64,000 bases of DNA from JAILLW01 sp045640905 (lineage in GTDB: Bacteria > Bacillota > Clostridia > Lachnospirales > Lachnospiraceae), in the NCBI GenBank assembly GCA_045640905.1, contig JAZUFW010000058.1:20471-84470 (forward strand). The letters run 5' to 3'. Within the stretch, counting starts at the first letter, position 1. Every line of letters begins with the position of its first letter. The notes beneath the pieces were generated by a model that was given only the letters and a program-made list of their open reading frames with translations, was not told the origin of the DNA and did not search any database. Made by a program: the position numbers and the translations under genes. Positions 7,215 through 15,975 of the stretch are shown one piece after another.

Positions 7215-8654
7215 ATGGAATTTTCTGTTTGTTTTTTTTCTTTTATGCTTATAGTACTTGCGCTGTTTTATTTGATAAAAAATAAGACAGCGCGAGTTTT
7301 GTTGTTGATAATATCTTCTTTCACGTTTGTGGCACTTCTCGGAGTAAGGGATGCATTTATCTTGCTGATTACATCACTCCTTACCTATATCGTTGCATAT
7401 TTCATTGATTTTTTCCAACGGAAAGGTAAAAACAATATATCGAAAGTTTTTCTTAGCGCAGGAATTACAGCAAGCTTGCTTAATCTTTTTGCGTTTAAAT
7501 ATGCTGACTGGCTGTTGGTAAAAATGATGGGTATTTCGGCATTGGGCAGTGTGCTTGATGAATTGATTATTCCGCTGGGACTGTCATTTTATACATTTCA
7601 GGTAATAGATTATTTGTGCGACGTGTATAAAGGACAGGTTAAGTATGAGAAAAACCCTTTGTTATTGATATGTTATCTTACGTATTTTCCCAAATTGCTT
7701 AGCGGTCCGATAGAAAAGAGTACCGAATTCATTCAAAATCTTAATAAGCTTGATTCGGTTAGGATTCCGAAAGGTGACAGACTGACAAAGGCAATTACCT
7801 GCTTTTTCCTGGGATTTTTTATGAAACTTTGCATCGCCGACAGAGCGAATATATTTGTAAGCCCTGTTTTTAACGATCCCAATGCGTATGGCGGAGTGAT
7901 TATCATGGGCGCATCATTGCTGTATACCATACAGATTTATTGCGATTTCGCAGGGTATTCGTTGATAGCGATAGGCGTTTCGGAAATGTTTGGGATTCCA
8001 TTATCCACCAATTTTGATAATCCGTATTTTAGCGAGAATATAACCGAATTTTGGAGAAGATGGCACATCACCTTAGGAAGGTTTTTAAAAGAACGAATTT
8101 ACATTCCGCTCGGCGGAAACAGAAAAGGAATAAAGCGGCAATATATAAATCTGTTTGCGGTATTTGTAATTTGCGGACTTTGGCATGGGGCATCCGTTAA
8201 ATTCCTGGTGTGGGGAATAATGCACGGAATATTGTCGATTATTTCGAGATGGGCATTGACTCACAAAGTCAACTTCCTTGTTAAGGGGATAAGCGGAAGA
8301 ATTATTACGTTTTTATGTGTTTCTTTCGGTTGGATCTTTTTCGAAAGCGTCTATTTTAGGGGCGCATTGAACTTTATCAAATGTATGTTTTTTAACCTTA
8401 ATAATCCTTTCGGAGGATTGCGGTTCTTCGCAGATAAATACAGACACGCCATTGTTCTTTTTGCTCTGATAATTGTTTTTTACATTCTTGAAAGAATCAG
8501 TTATCGAAATAAAGTCACCTTGGCCGAATATATTTGCTCAAGGAAACAGGTCGTTAGATTGATTATTCTGTACGGGCTTATTATGCTGACGGTATGTGCG
8601 GGAATTTACGGAACAGAAGCTTTGAATTCCATGTTTATTTATATGAACTTTTGA
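7215..8654 (+). CDS. MBOAT family membrane O-acyltransferase (AlgI/DltB-like)
   Basis: A 479-residue polytopic membrane protein of the MBOAT family, which moves acyl groups across the membrane onto extracellular glycans. About 11 hydrophobic segments are visible. Family hallmarks are LGLSFYTFQVIDYLCDVYKG (about 133-152), YFPKLLSGPIEK, EFWRRWHITLGRFLKERIYI and CGLWHGAS, where His324 is the conserved catalytic-type residue. I take ATG 7215, nine bases past the SGNH stop; an in-frame ATG at 7182 would overlap it. It sits between two SGNH-type proteins, so the three genes likely work as one O-acetylation unit. Acyl donor and target glycan cannot be read from the sequence. Confidence 0.9.
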   Translation: MEFSVCFFSFMLIVLALFYLIKNKTARVLLLIISSFTFVALLGVRDAFILLITSLLTYIVAYFIDFFQRKGKNNISKVFLSAGITASLLNLFAFKYADWLLVKMMGISALGSVLDELIIPLGLSFYTFQVIDYLCDVYKGQVKYEKNPLLLICYLTYFPKLLSGPIEKSTEFIQNLNKLDSVRIPKGDRLTKAITCFFLGFFMKLCIADRANIFVSPVFNDPNAYGGVIIMGASLLYTIQIYCDFAGYSLIAIGVSEMFGIPLSTNFDNPYFSENITEFWRRWHITLGRFLKERIYIPLGGNRKGIKRQYINLFAVFVICGLWHGASVKFLVWGIMHGILSIISRWALTHKVNFLVKGISGRIITFLCVSFGWIFFESVYFRGALNFIKCMFFNLNNPFGGLRFFADKYRHAIVLFALIIVFYILERISYRNKVTLAEYICSRKQVVRLIILYGLIMLTVCAGIYGTEALNSMFIYMNF

Positions 8655-8656
8655 TT

Positions 8657-9643
8657 ATGAAAAAGAAAATTATCACAGCGGTGTTTATAGTAGTATTGAT
8701 ATCATCGCTAATGCTTTCCAACGAAATATTGAAGGTAAAATCCTTTGACGGAATCAGACAGGCAGAGAGCTTGTATTACCAAGGGAAAAACATGATAGAT
8801 GTGGCCTTTTTGGGATCGAGTCACATTCATTGCGATATTAATACGCAGCTGCTTTTTGATGATTACGGAATCGCCGGATATGATTATTCTGCGGCAGATC
8901 AACCGTTGTGGATTACGTATTATTATTTAATAGAACTGGAAAAGAGACAAAATCCGAAACTCGTAGTAATTGATTTGTATGCTCCGGCTCGAATCAAGGA
9001 AGACTATAGATACAGATGGATGAGAGATAATCTGTACGGAGTCAGATTTTCATTAAACAAGATTAATATGATGAACGAAGCGGTTGAAAGAGAAGAACTT
9101 GATGTGTATTTTCCATCCTTTTGGGGATATCATAACCGATTCATAGAAGTGGGATTTGATGATTTCGAATATTTGAAATTGACACATAAAGATAAAGAGC
9201 GTTTTAAAGGATATACACCGTACTATGGTGTGGCACCGCAGGAAGAACCTGTGATTACTACCGACAAGAAGGCAGGATTAACGGCCAAATCAGAAGCGGC
9301 TTTGAGAAAAATCATTCAGTATGCAAAAGAAAACGATATAAATCTATTCTTTGTGGCAGCTCCTTATACCGAGACCAATGAAGACAGGGAAACATTTAAC
9401 GAGATTGCGGAAATTTTGAATGAAAATGATATAGAGTTCTTTAATGGGAACGAATATTACAAAGAAATGGGAATCAATTATTCCGAAGATTTTCACGATT
9501 ATTCGCATTTAAATTATGAAGGCGGATTGAAATATACCAATTATTTGGCAGGAGTAATCAAAGAAAGATTTGACATACCCGACAGAAGAGGAGATGAAAA
9601 ATACTCCTCTTGGGCTAATCAGGTATTTGGAAGTGAATCATAA
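8657..9643 (+). CDS. Membrane-anchored SGNH/DltD-like protein
   Basis: A 328-residue protein with an N-terminal signal anchor (about 5-22) and an extracellular SGNH-type domain. FLGSSHIH (51-58) carries the putative nucleophile Ser55, and HDYSHLN near the C-terminus supplies Asp281 and His284. The start codon lies two bases after the MBOAT stop and has no ribosome site of its own, which points to translational coupling. It probably receives acyl groups from the MBOAT partner. The last 25 residues (PDRRGDEKYSSW) closely resemble the end of the DltD-like protein at 13817-14899. It converges with thrH, their stop codons overlapping by six bases. Confidence 0.8.
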   Translation: MKKKIITAVFIVVLISSLMLSNEILKVKSFDGIRQAESLYYQGKNMIDVAFLGSSHIHCDINTQLLFDDYGIAGYDYSAADQPLWITYYYLIELEKRQNPKLVVIDLYAPARIKEDYRYRWMRDNLYGVRFSLNKINMMNEAVEREELDVYFPSFWGYHNRFIEVGFDDFEYLKLTHKDKERFKGYTPYYGVAPQEEPVITTDKKAGLTAKSEAALRKIIQYAKENDINLFFVAAPYTETNEDRETFNEIAEILNENDIEFFNGNEYYKEMGINYSEDFHDYSHLNYEGGLKYTNYLAGVIKERFDIPDRRGDEKYSSWANQVFGSES

Positions 9644-10237
9644 AGCCTTAATTATGGCATCATACAATTCATCATATGTTTCAAAAGCCGGGTACTCAGG
9701 GTAGTCGGCTTTTATTTTGTCTGTAGATCTGAAAAGGAAACCTGCCTTGCTGGCTTTAATCATGGCCAAATCGTTAAAACTGTCACCGCTTGCGATGGTA
9801 TCGTAGCCGATTTGCTGGAAAGCCTTTACGGTAGTAAGCTTGGAATCTTTGACACGCATTTTGTGTCCGGTTATTTCTCCGTTCTCGGCTACTTCCAAAC
9901 TGTTGCAAAAGATGGTGGGCCAGCCGAGCTTCTCCATTAACGGAGTGGCAAATTCGCTGAAAGTATCGCTCAAAATGACTACCTGTGTTTTGGCACGAAG
10001 TTTGTCCAAAAACTCTTTGGCACCGGGGAGAGGTTCGATTTTTTCGATAGTCTCCTGAATTTCGCGAAGACCTAAACCATGTTCTTTCAATATTCCGATT
10101 CGGTACTTCATGAGCTTGTCATAATCGGGCTCGTCTCTGGTGGTTATTTTCAGTTCCGGAATATTGGTCACTTCGGAAAAGGCAATCCATATTTCGGGAA
10201 CCAATACTCCTTCCAAATCCAGACATACAATGTTCAT
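9638..10237 (-). CDS. thrH: ThrH-type HAD phosphatase (phosphoserine phosphatase / homoserine phosphotransferase)
   Basis: A 199-residue HAD-superfamily enzyme matching ThrH, which dephosphorylates phosphoserine and can transfer the phosphate to homoserine. Motif I is CLDLEGVLVPEIW (Asp7, with Glu9 where most HADs have Asp, as in ThrH). Motif II is VVILSDTFSEF, and motif IV is ASGDSFNDLAMI. Length and motif order are those of the family. It starts two bases after the stop of the diguanylate cyclase, with AAAGGAATT as a distant ribosome site inside that gene, so the two form an operon. The functional link between them is not obvious. Confidence 0.88.
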   Translation of the reverse strand: MNIVCLDLEGVLVPEIWIAFSEVTNIPELKITTRDEPDYDKLMKYRIGILKEHGLGLREIQETIEKIEPLPGAKEFLDKLRAKTQVVILSDTFSEFATPLMEKLGWPTIFCNSLEVAENGEITGHKMRVKDSKLTTVKAFQQIGYDTIASGDSFNDLAMIKASKAGFLFRSTDKIKADYPEYPAFETYDELYDAIIKAL

Positions 10238-10239
10238 AC

Positions 10240-11202
10240 TTATTTAATTCCTTTCTTAAAACGTTTTTCGTTGTATAATTCCTCATCGGCTCTGTTAAGC
10301 GCTTCTTCGAGGTTAATATCATCCTCGGGAGAAATGGAAATACCGCCGACAGATACACTTAAAACGTATGGTTTATTTATTATTTCGTTCAAGTCCGCAA
10401 AATTTGAAGCAATCTGCTCTTTAAAGAACTGTCCGCCGAAATTATCGTCACGATAGCTGACAACACAGGCAAATTCATCACCACCGAGACGTCCGCAGAT
10501 TCCACGTCCTCTGACAACTTTGGTCAATTGCTCTGCAATATTGATGATACAGAAATCTCCGTCATCATGACCATAAGTATCATTTACCTTTTTGAGATTG
10601 TCCATATCGATGTACATTACATATGACAAAATACCTGCACGTCTGTTTGCGTTCAGAATTTCCTGACCGGCTTCCATGAAACCGGCTCTGTTATATACGC
10701 GCGTCATGATGTCCATGGAGGCTTTGCTGGTAGCTCGTTGATTTTCTTTTTCGGCAACTTTAAGCTGACGCTCCATGATAGCCATTTTCTTTTGCGTCAT
10801 AACGAAATTATTCTTAATGTTTACTACCTCGGTGATGTCCTGCAGACATCCTTCCAGACGAATTCCCTGTCGGTAGTTAAAATTTCTGTTTCCGCCCCAA
10901 CGGAAATATATGGTGTTGCGTGTCGGGTGCGACCACGAATACTGAATCTGTGCATAATTGCCCAGAACCATTTTGTCTACGGCCTTCTGAATATCGTCGT
11001 GATAATCAGGATCAATTTTGTCATACCAGGCATTGTAAATCTCTTCGGGTGACAGTGAGTCTTGGCTCAAATCCATCATTCTGCGCATGGTGTCATTGAT
11101 ATACATACGAGGCTCGATGCCTTCGTCACATTCAATGGCCCACAAACCGATATTTGAATTGTCCAAAATGTCATAAAGCATTTCAAAATTGTTACTGTTC
11201 AT
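10240..11202 (-). CDS. PAS-GGDEF diguanylate cyclase
   Basis: A 320-residue soluble signalling protein. The first 130 residues look like a PAS sensor fold (FEMLYDILDNSNIGLWAIE at the start, ending in RLEGCLQDITEVV). A short coiled linker (about 133-160) follows, then a GGDEF domain with DIMTRVYNRAGF, the substrate-binding DNLKKVNDTYGHDDGD, and an intact catalytic CGRLGGDEFACV at about 232-243. It should make cyclic di-GMP. There is no transmembrane part. ATG 11202 is preceded by GAGG; the in-frame TTG at 11217 is less likely. thrH follows in the same operon. Confidence 0.9.
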   Translation of the reverse strand: MNSNNFEMLYDILDNSNIGLWAIECDEGIEPRMYINDTMRRMMDLSQDSLSPEEIYNAWYDKIDPDYHDDIQKAVDKMVLGNYAQIQYSWSHPTRNTIYFRWGGNRNFNYRQGIRLEGCLQDITEVVNIKNNFVMTQKKMAIMERQLKVAEKENQRATSKASMDIMTRVYNRAGFMEAGQEILNANRRAGILSYVMYIDMDNLKKVNDTYGHDDGDFCIINIAEQLTKVVRGRGICGRLGGDEFACVVSYRDDNFGGQFFKEQIASNFADLNEIINKPYVLSVSVGGISISPEDDINLEEALNRADEELYNEKRFKKGIK

Positions 11203-11293
11203 ATGCACCGTCCTCAAAAACTACTCTTTATATTCTCTTACGAATCGGGCCTTGTGTCAAATTGTTTCTGCCATATATTTTTTCGAGTTTTTG

Positions 11294-11322
11294 TTGAAAA
11301 ATGCGTGTTTTATGCTTAGAAT
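11294..11322 (+). promoter_or_regulatory. Promoter of the 11345 gene
   Basis: TTGAAA (11294-11299), a 17-base spacer and TAGAAT (11317-11322) stand 22 bases before the start codon, followed directly by an AAGGAGGTG ribosome site. Confidence 0.65.
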
Positions 11323-11344
11323 AGTCTGTACAAGGAGGTGCATT

Positions 11345-11983
11345 ATGAGAACCGGAAATATTGATAATTTGGTAAAAAACGAATACGATAACGCAGTTTC
11401 ATTAAAACAGAGAATCAGCAAAGCCGATGAAGCCAAATCACCTGCTTTGTCGAATGAGAAAAATGTCGAAGAAAAAGCGGAAAGCAAGAAAGAAGATTTA
11501 AAGAGCAAAGTCTTTGGAGATGTGATCAGTGCATCCGAAGACGGAGATGTCGTAAATGCGAAAAAGGAATCAATGAAAAAGCTTGACGACGGCTTTGTTT
11601 TCCCTAAAAACGCCGAAAAGGTTATTAAAGACGAGCGTGAAAAGGACGATGAAGAAGTAGAGTCTTTGGCCGGATATTCGGAAAATGAAATCGAGTTACT
11701 TTATGAGCAGGGCAAAATCAGCAAAATAAAGTATGATCGTGAAATAGAGCGCCGTGAAGAAATAACCGGTGAAGATAAAAAGGAAACAGCCGATGAAACG
11801 AAAGATGCTTCACGGGTGGAAGAAATAAAGAAAGAGCAGGATAAGGACGAACAGCTTTTCAAAAAGTTGGGCGGAACGGTTAAGAATATGGCCGATGAAC
11901 GAATTAAGGCAGATGCCTATGAAGCGGCCGTAAAGAACGACAGAACCGACATTTTTGCTGATGTCTTTGGACAAAATAATTAA
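11345..11983 (+). CDS. Charged, mostly helical protein of unknown function
   Basis: A 212-residue cytoplasmic protein with no signal or membrane segment and no domain I recognise. More than a third of it is Lys, Glu or Asp, including long Glu/Lys stretches around residues 35-60 and 140-180 that look like coiled coil or disordered linker. One more ordered patch, SLAGYSENEIELLYEQGKIS (about 109-128), resembles small recognition motifs that occur in other Lachnospiraceae proteins. The start follows a near-perfect AAGGAGGTG site and a clear promoter. It is 24 bases upstream of the acyl carrier protein of the second acylation cassette and probably co-transcribed with it. Confidence 0.75.
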   Translation: MRTGNIDNLVKNEYDNAVSLKQRISKADEAKSPALSNEKNVEEKAESKKEDLKSKVFGDVISASEDGDVVNAKKESMKKLDDGFVFPKNAEKVIKDEREKDDEEVESLAGYSENEIELLYEQGKISKIKYDREIERREEITGEDKKETADETKDASRVEEIKKEQDKDEQLFKKLGGTVKNMADERIKADAYEAAVKNDRTDIFADVFGQNN

Positions 11984-12007
11984 TCATTACAGGCTTGGGA
12001 GGTAAAT

Positions 12008-12250
12008 ATGAGCCGCGAAGATATTCTTGAAAAGGTAAATGAAATATTTTGGGATGTATTTGATGACGAGTCACTTGTGATTGACGATGAGACTACGGCT
12101 GATGATATTGAAGATTGGGATTCTTTGACACATATTACTTTGATAAGTGCCATTGAAGGCGAATTTGATTTCAAATTTGCCATGAAGGATGTTCTGGGCA
12201 TGAAAAATGTCGGAGAAATGCTGGACATCATTGAAAGAGAAATGGCTTAA
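12008..12250 (+). CDS. Acyl carrier protein, DltC-like
   Basis: An 80-residue carrier protein. IEDWDSLTHITLI (35-47) contains Ser39, the attachment site for the 4'-phosphopantetheine arm. The acidic composition and length match D-alanyl or acyl carrier proteins. The neighbours are a DltB-like MBOAT, whose start overlaps its stop by one base, and a DltD-like protein, so it likely carries the acyl group that the MBOAT exports. No DltA-type adenylating enzyme is encoded in the window, so the loaded acyl group is unknown. A GGAGGT site precedes the ATG. A role in fatty acid synthesis is less likely given the neighbours. Confidence 0.88.
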   Translation: MSREDILEKVNEIFWDVFDDESLVIDDETTADDIEDWDSLTHITLISAIEGEFDFKFAMKDVLGMKNVGEMLDIIEREMA

Positions 12251-13827
12251 TGAGCGCTTTGTTTGGTAATATGAGTCTGGTTTCGGCCTCGTTTATTGTG
12301 TTTTTAATTTCAGCGTTGTTTGTTTATTACCTACTGCCACATAAATGGCAGTGGGTTATTTTGTTGTTTGAGAGTGTTTTGTTTTTTGCCTTATGCGGAA
12401 CCTTTTATACCATTATTTATGTTGCGTTGAGCACGATATCGGTATATTTGGGAACCAGATTCATGTCGGATGAAAATCCGAAAAAGAAAAAAGGAATCTA
12501 TGTTGTTACATTATGCTTTAATCTGATTATTCTGTTTGTTCTGAAATACAGTAATTTCGCACTTCAAAATGTATATTTGTTCAAGACTTATATTCTTCAT
12601 GATGAGAATGCTTCTTTGACGGTCTTTAATATTGTTTCTTCGTTGGGAATCAGTTTTTATGCGCTTTCCATGATTTCGTATCTCACCGATGTTTATTGGG
12701 GAATTGTCGAAAAGGAAAATAATATATTCAAAGTTGCATTGTTTAATATTTATTTTCCGAATCTGATATCCGGACCGATTAACAGGTTTGGAAATATAAA
12801 GGATGAATTGTTTGCCGAGCATGATTTTGACGGAAAGCGCGTATACGAAGGCGTCTTAAGAATATTGCTCGGATTTTTCAAGAAACTGATGGTTTCGGAG
12901 CATTTGGCCCCTTTGACAGCTTTCTTGTATGATAATTATCAAACCTATGACGGAATATATGTATGGATAGGGACGGCACTGTTTGTAATTCAGCTCTATG
13001 CCGATTTTTCCGGATGCATGGATATAGTTTTGGGCGCATCCGAGTGCTTTGGTATCAAAATAGTCGAAAACTTCGACAGACCTTTTGCATCGGAAACGAT
13101 ACAGGAGTTTTGGCAAAGATGGCATATTACCTTGGGGCTTTTCTTTAAAGATTATTTGATGTATCCGATTCTCAGGTCGAAACTTTTTTCAAAGATGACA
13201 AAGTCGATTAAGAAAAAACTGGGAAAGACGGCAGCAAAAAGAATCCCGACATATATTGCCATGTTTATTCTTTGGTTTGCGATAGGACTATGGCACGGAG
13301 GAGGCTACAATTATATCGGCGAGGGTATTTATTTCTTTATCTTCATCGTGCTGGGACAGATTCTGGATCGCCCGTTGAAGAGTATCAACAGATTTCTTCA
13401 CATTGATGACACGAGTGTCGGATTTCACAGATTCAGGACAATAAGAACCGCAATATGTTACGGCGGCGGAATATTGTTTTTTAAAGCTTCTTCACTGACC
13501 CAGGGCCTTAAAATGATAGGAAGTGCCGTTAATCCGAGCAAAGTATTCGTAAGCGTTGGCTCCCTCAAAGAAAGTATTATGCTGCTTGATGAAACTTACG
13601 GAACCAATAATATGTGCTGGAGTGCTCTGGCGGTAGCTTTAGGACTTACGGTTATGGTTATCTTGGGCTTTAAGGCAAAGAAAAACATAACCTTTATGAA
13701 TTATTTTTCATCAAAAAGTTACATGGCAAATGTTGTTATGTGGGTTGCTGTGATTATGGTTATTCTGGTGTTCGGAGCTTTCGGACCGGGATATGTTTCG
13801 GGAGAGTTTATTTACGGTGGGTTCTGA
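12250..13827 (+). CDS. MBOAT family O-acyltransferase, DltB-like
   Basis: A 525-residue polytopic protein of the MBOAT family. Hallmarks are the SSLGISFYALSMISYLTDVYWG block (about 127-148), YFPNLISGPINRF, EFWQRWHITLGLFFKDYLMY (about 284-303) and AIGLWHGGGYN, with the conserved His349. About 11-12 membrane segments are visible. Its ATG overlaps the stop of the carrier protein gene by one base (TAATG), showing tight coupling. With its carrier protein and DltD-like partners it should pass an acyl group from carrier protein to an outer-surface polymer. It belongs to a different subgroup from the MBOAT at 7215, which has no carrier protein gene next to it. Confidence 0.9.
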   Translation: MSALFGNMSLVSASFIVFLISALFVYYLLPHKWQWVILLFESVLFFALCGTFYTIIYVALSTISVYLGTRFMSDENPKKKKGIYVVTLCFNLIILFVLKYSNFALQNVYLFKTYILHDENASLTVFNIVSSLGISFYALSMISYLTDVYWGIVEKENNIFKVALFNIYFPNLISGPINRFGNIKDELFAEHDFDGKRVYEGVLRILLGFFKKLMVSEHLAPLTAFLYDNYQTYDGIYVWIGTALFVIQLYADFSGCMDIVLGASECFGIKIVENFDRPFASETIQEFWQRWHITLGLFFKDYLMYPILRSKLFSKMTKSIKKKLGKTAAKRIPTYIAMFILWFAIGLWHGGGYNYIGEGIYFFIFIVLGQILDRPLKSINRFLHIDDTSVGFHRFRTIRTAICYGGGILFFKASSLTQGLKMIGSAVNPSKVFVSVGSLKESIMLLDETYGTNNMCWSALAVALGLTVMVILGFKAKKNITFMNYFSSKSYMANVVMWVAVIMVILVFGAFGPGYVSGEFIYGGF

Positions 13828-14899
13828 TAAAGTAATAAAAAATGTGATTATCACCATATTGGGAATTGCCGTTTTGCTAAGCGGAGTCTTTTTCTTAAGC
13901 TATTTTATGAGACCGGTTACGGACAGCAGAAAGAACATATGCGGATTCTATGCCGAAGAAGCAAATACGCTTGATGTCGTATATGTCGGGGGCAGTGTCT
14001 GCTATTACTATTATCAGCCGCTTAGAAGCTTTCATGATTACGGCTTTACTTCGTATGACTTCGGAACGGATGCTTTGCAACCGCAGGTTGTTAAGTATGA
14101 GATTAAAGAAATATACAAAACGCAGTCGCCCCAACTTTTGATTATTGACTTGACTCCGTTCCTTTACGGAACCAGACAAAGCAGTGTCGAAGATGTCATC
14201 AATATGGAACGTGTGGCTCCGTTTCGTAATGTTTCGGACAACATGAAGTATTCGTTAAATCGGTTTGAGATGATAGAAGAATGTGCACCGTCTTCGGAGG
14301 AAAAGTGGACGTATCATTTTGATCTTTCGAAGTATCATTCGCTGCTCAGCCAGTTTGCGGACGGTGATAATTATCAATATATTTTGAATGAAAAGAAATT
14401 AATTACCAAGGGATTTGCATATCATGATGAAACCAGATATGTAAGCCTTGACGTTCCTCAAAATAAGGATGAAATTACGGCGGTTGACGAACGCCTTGAA
14501 ATTATTTTGGGAGACTTATTGGCTTTCTTGAAAGAGAATAATCAGGAAACGTTGTTTGTTGTTACTCCGAGCGGAGATTATGCGGAGCATGTGGGTGAAT
14601 ACAACTATATGAAACAGATGATTCTTGAGAAGGGTTTCGATTATTTGTGTATTATGGATTGTCTTGATGAGGTAGGTCTTGATGGAGAGAGAGGCTTTAG
14701 GGACAACGAACATGTAAATTTGCTCGGAGCCGACAAGTATTCGATTTATCTGGGTGAATATTTAAATAATCATTACGAACTCCCCGATAAACGAAATGAT
14801 GATAAATACAGTTCGTGGAACGAAGATTACGAAACATGGAATGCTCAAATGGAGCAGATACGTGAATATATTCGAAGCACAGGTTTGATAGCATATTAA
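13817..14899 (+). CDS. DltD-like SGNH protein, membrane anchored
   Basis: A 360-residue protein with an N-terminal anchor (about 7-28) and an extracellular SGNH-type domain. YVGGSVCYYYY carries the putative nucleophile Ser60, and DNEHVN gives Asp296 and His299. It should be the acyl-accepting partner of the upstream MBOAT. I choose GTG 13817 because GGGAGAG lies ten bases before it; ATG 13793 in the same frame is possible and would overlap the MBOAT gene more. The C-terminus PDKRNDDKYSSWNEDYE is shared with the protein at 8657. Its stop codon overlaps the start of the sugar-sensor gene by one base. Confidence 0.8.
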   Translation: MGSDKVIKNVIITILGIAVLLSGVFFLSYFMRPVTDSRKNICGFYAEEANTLDVVYVGGSVCYYYYQPLRSFHDYGFTSYDFGTDALQPQVVKYEIKEIYKTQSPQLLIIDLTPFLYGTRQSSVEDVINMERVAPFRNVSDNMKYSLNRFEMIEECAPSSEEKWTYHFDLSKYHSLLSQFADGDNYQYILNEKKLITKGFAYHDETRYVSLDVPQNKDEITAVDERLEIILGDLLAFLKENNQETLFVVTPSGDYAEHVGEYNYMKQMILEKGFDYLCIMDCLDEVGLDGERGFRDNEHVNLLGADKYSIYLGEYLNNHYELPDKRNDDKYSSWNEDYETWNAQMEQIREYIRSTGLIAY

Positions 14900-15975
14900 T
14901 GAAGAAAGAAAGAGACAAGCGTGAAACTAAATATGAGGTTGCTTTGATTGTTACCACGGTGTCAGTGTTGGTTACTTTGGCTGTAGGAATGTTGTTTTTC
15001 AGATTCTATATGCTGAAGATTCATGATACGGGTTCAAAAAACAGTTTTGAACGCTCTTATGTAATGATTACGGATGACCCGAAATCATCGTTTTGGAATT
15101 CGATATACGAAAGCGCCCGCAATGAAGGAATTGAAAGCGGTACATATGTTGATTTATTGGGGGAAAATCTGGTAACGGATTATGATACCGAAGAACTCAT
15201 GGAGATAGCCATAAGTTCTGGTGTTGACGGGATAATTGTGTATGCCGATGAAACTGAGGAAATGGATGAACTGATTGATGAAGCCACTTTAGGGGGGATA
15301 CCTGTTGTCACTGCGTTTTCGGACGCAACCTTGTCAAAAAGAGTGTCGTTTGTCGGAATAGGCGGATATAATGTAGGCCGCGAGTATGGAAAACAAGTAA
15401 TAAATATTATTAAAGAGAAACGTAAAGAAAATGCGACCAGTATGTATTATGAATCCGACAGAAGAGTGGATATAGCCATTTTGACGGATTCCGATATGGA
15501 TGAAAGCGAACTTAATGTCATAGTATCCGGACTTTCCGAAGAATTGGAAGCGGAAAAGAGTGCCAATTCGAACTTTTCCATTTCCTTTGTAAGCGTAGAT
15601 AATACAAATGCGTTTTCTGCGGAAGAATCCATCAGAGATATTTTTTCGTATGAAGAGATTCCGGATGTTCTCTTGTGTATGAATGAAGTGAACACCACCT
15701 GCGCTTATCAGGCCGTAGTTGATTACAACAAGGTCGGCGAAGTGAGTATTTTGGGTTACTATGATTCCGAAACTATCTTGAATGCCATCGCGCATAATGT
15801 AATATATGCGACCATTTCGATAGATACAGAAGAGATGGGACGTTACTGTGTTGACGCGTTGAATGAATATATTGAATTGGGAAATACCAGTCAGTATTTC
15901 CCGGTTAATGTTACTTTGATTGACAGAAACAATGTGGAACAGTACCTGAATAAGGAGGAATCGGTTGATGAATAG
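14899..15975 (+). CDS. Membrane-anchored sugar-binding sensor protein
   Basis: A 358-residue periplasmic-binding-protein fold of the ribose/LacI type fixed to the membrane by one N-terminal helix (about 14-36) after a basic start. SFWNSIYESARNEGIESGTY, then GVDGIIVYADE, GGIPVVTAFSD and FVGIGGYNVGREYGKQV are typical of this fold; the second lobe includes PDVLLCMNEVNTTCAYQAV and SILGYYDSE. It has no lipobox. It lies directly upstream of a sensor kinase, which its stop overlaps by eight bases, so it is best read as the ligand-binding partner of that kinase. Its ATG overlaps the stop of the DltD-like gene. The sugar is unknown. Confidence 0.85.
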   Translation: MKKERDKRETKYEVALIVTTVSVLVTLAVGMLFFRFYMLKIHDTGSKNSFERSYVMITDDPKSSFWNSIYESARNEGIESGTYVDLLGENLVTDYDTEELMEIAISSGVDGIIVYADETEEMDELIDEATLGGIPVVTAFSDATLSKRVSFVGIGGYNVGREYGKQVINIIKEKRKENATSMYYESDRRVDIAILTDSDMDESELNVIVSGLSEELEAEKSANSNFSISFVSVDNTNAFSAEESIRDIFSYEEIPDVLLCMNEVNTTCAYQAVVDYNKVGEVSILGYYDSETILNAIAHNVIYATISIDTEEMGRYCVDALNEYIELGNTSQYFPVNVTLIDRNNVEQYLNKEESVDE

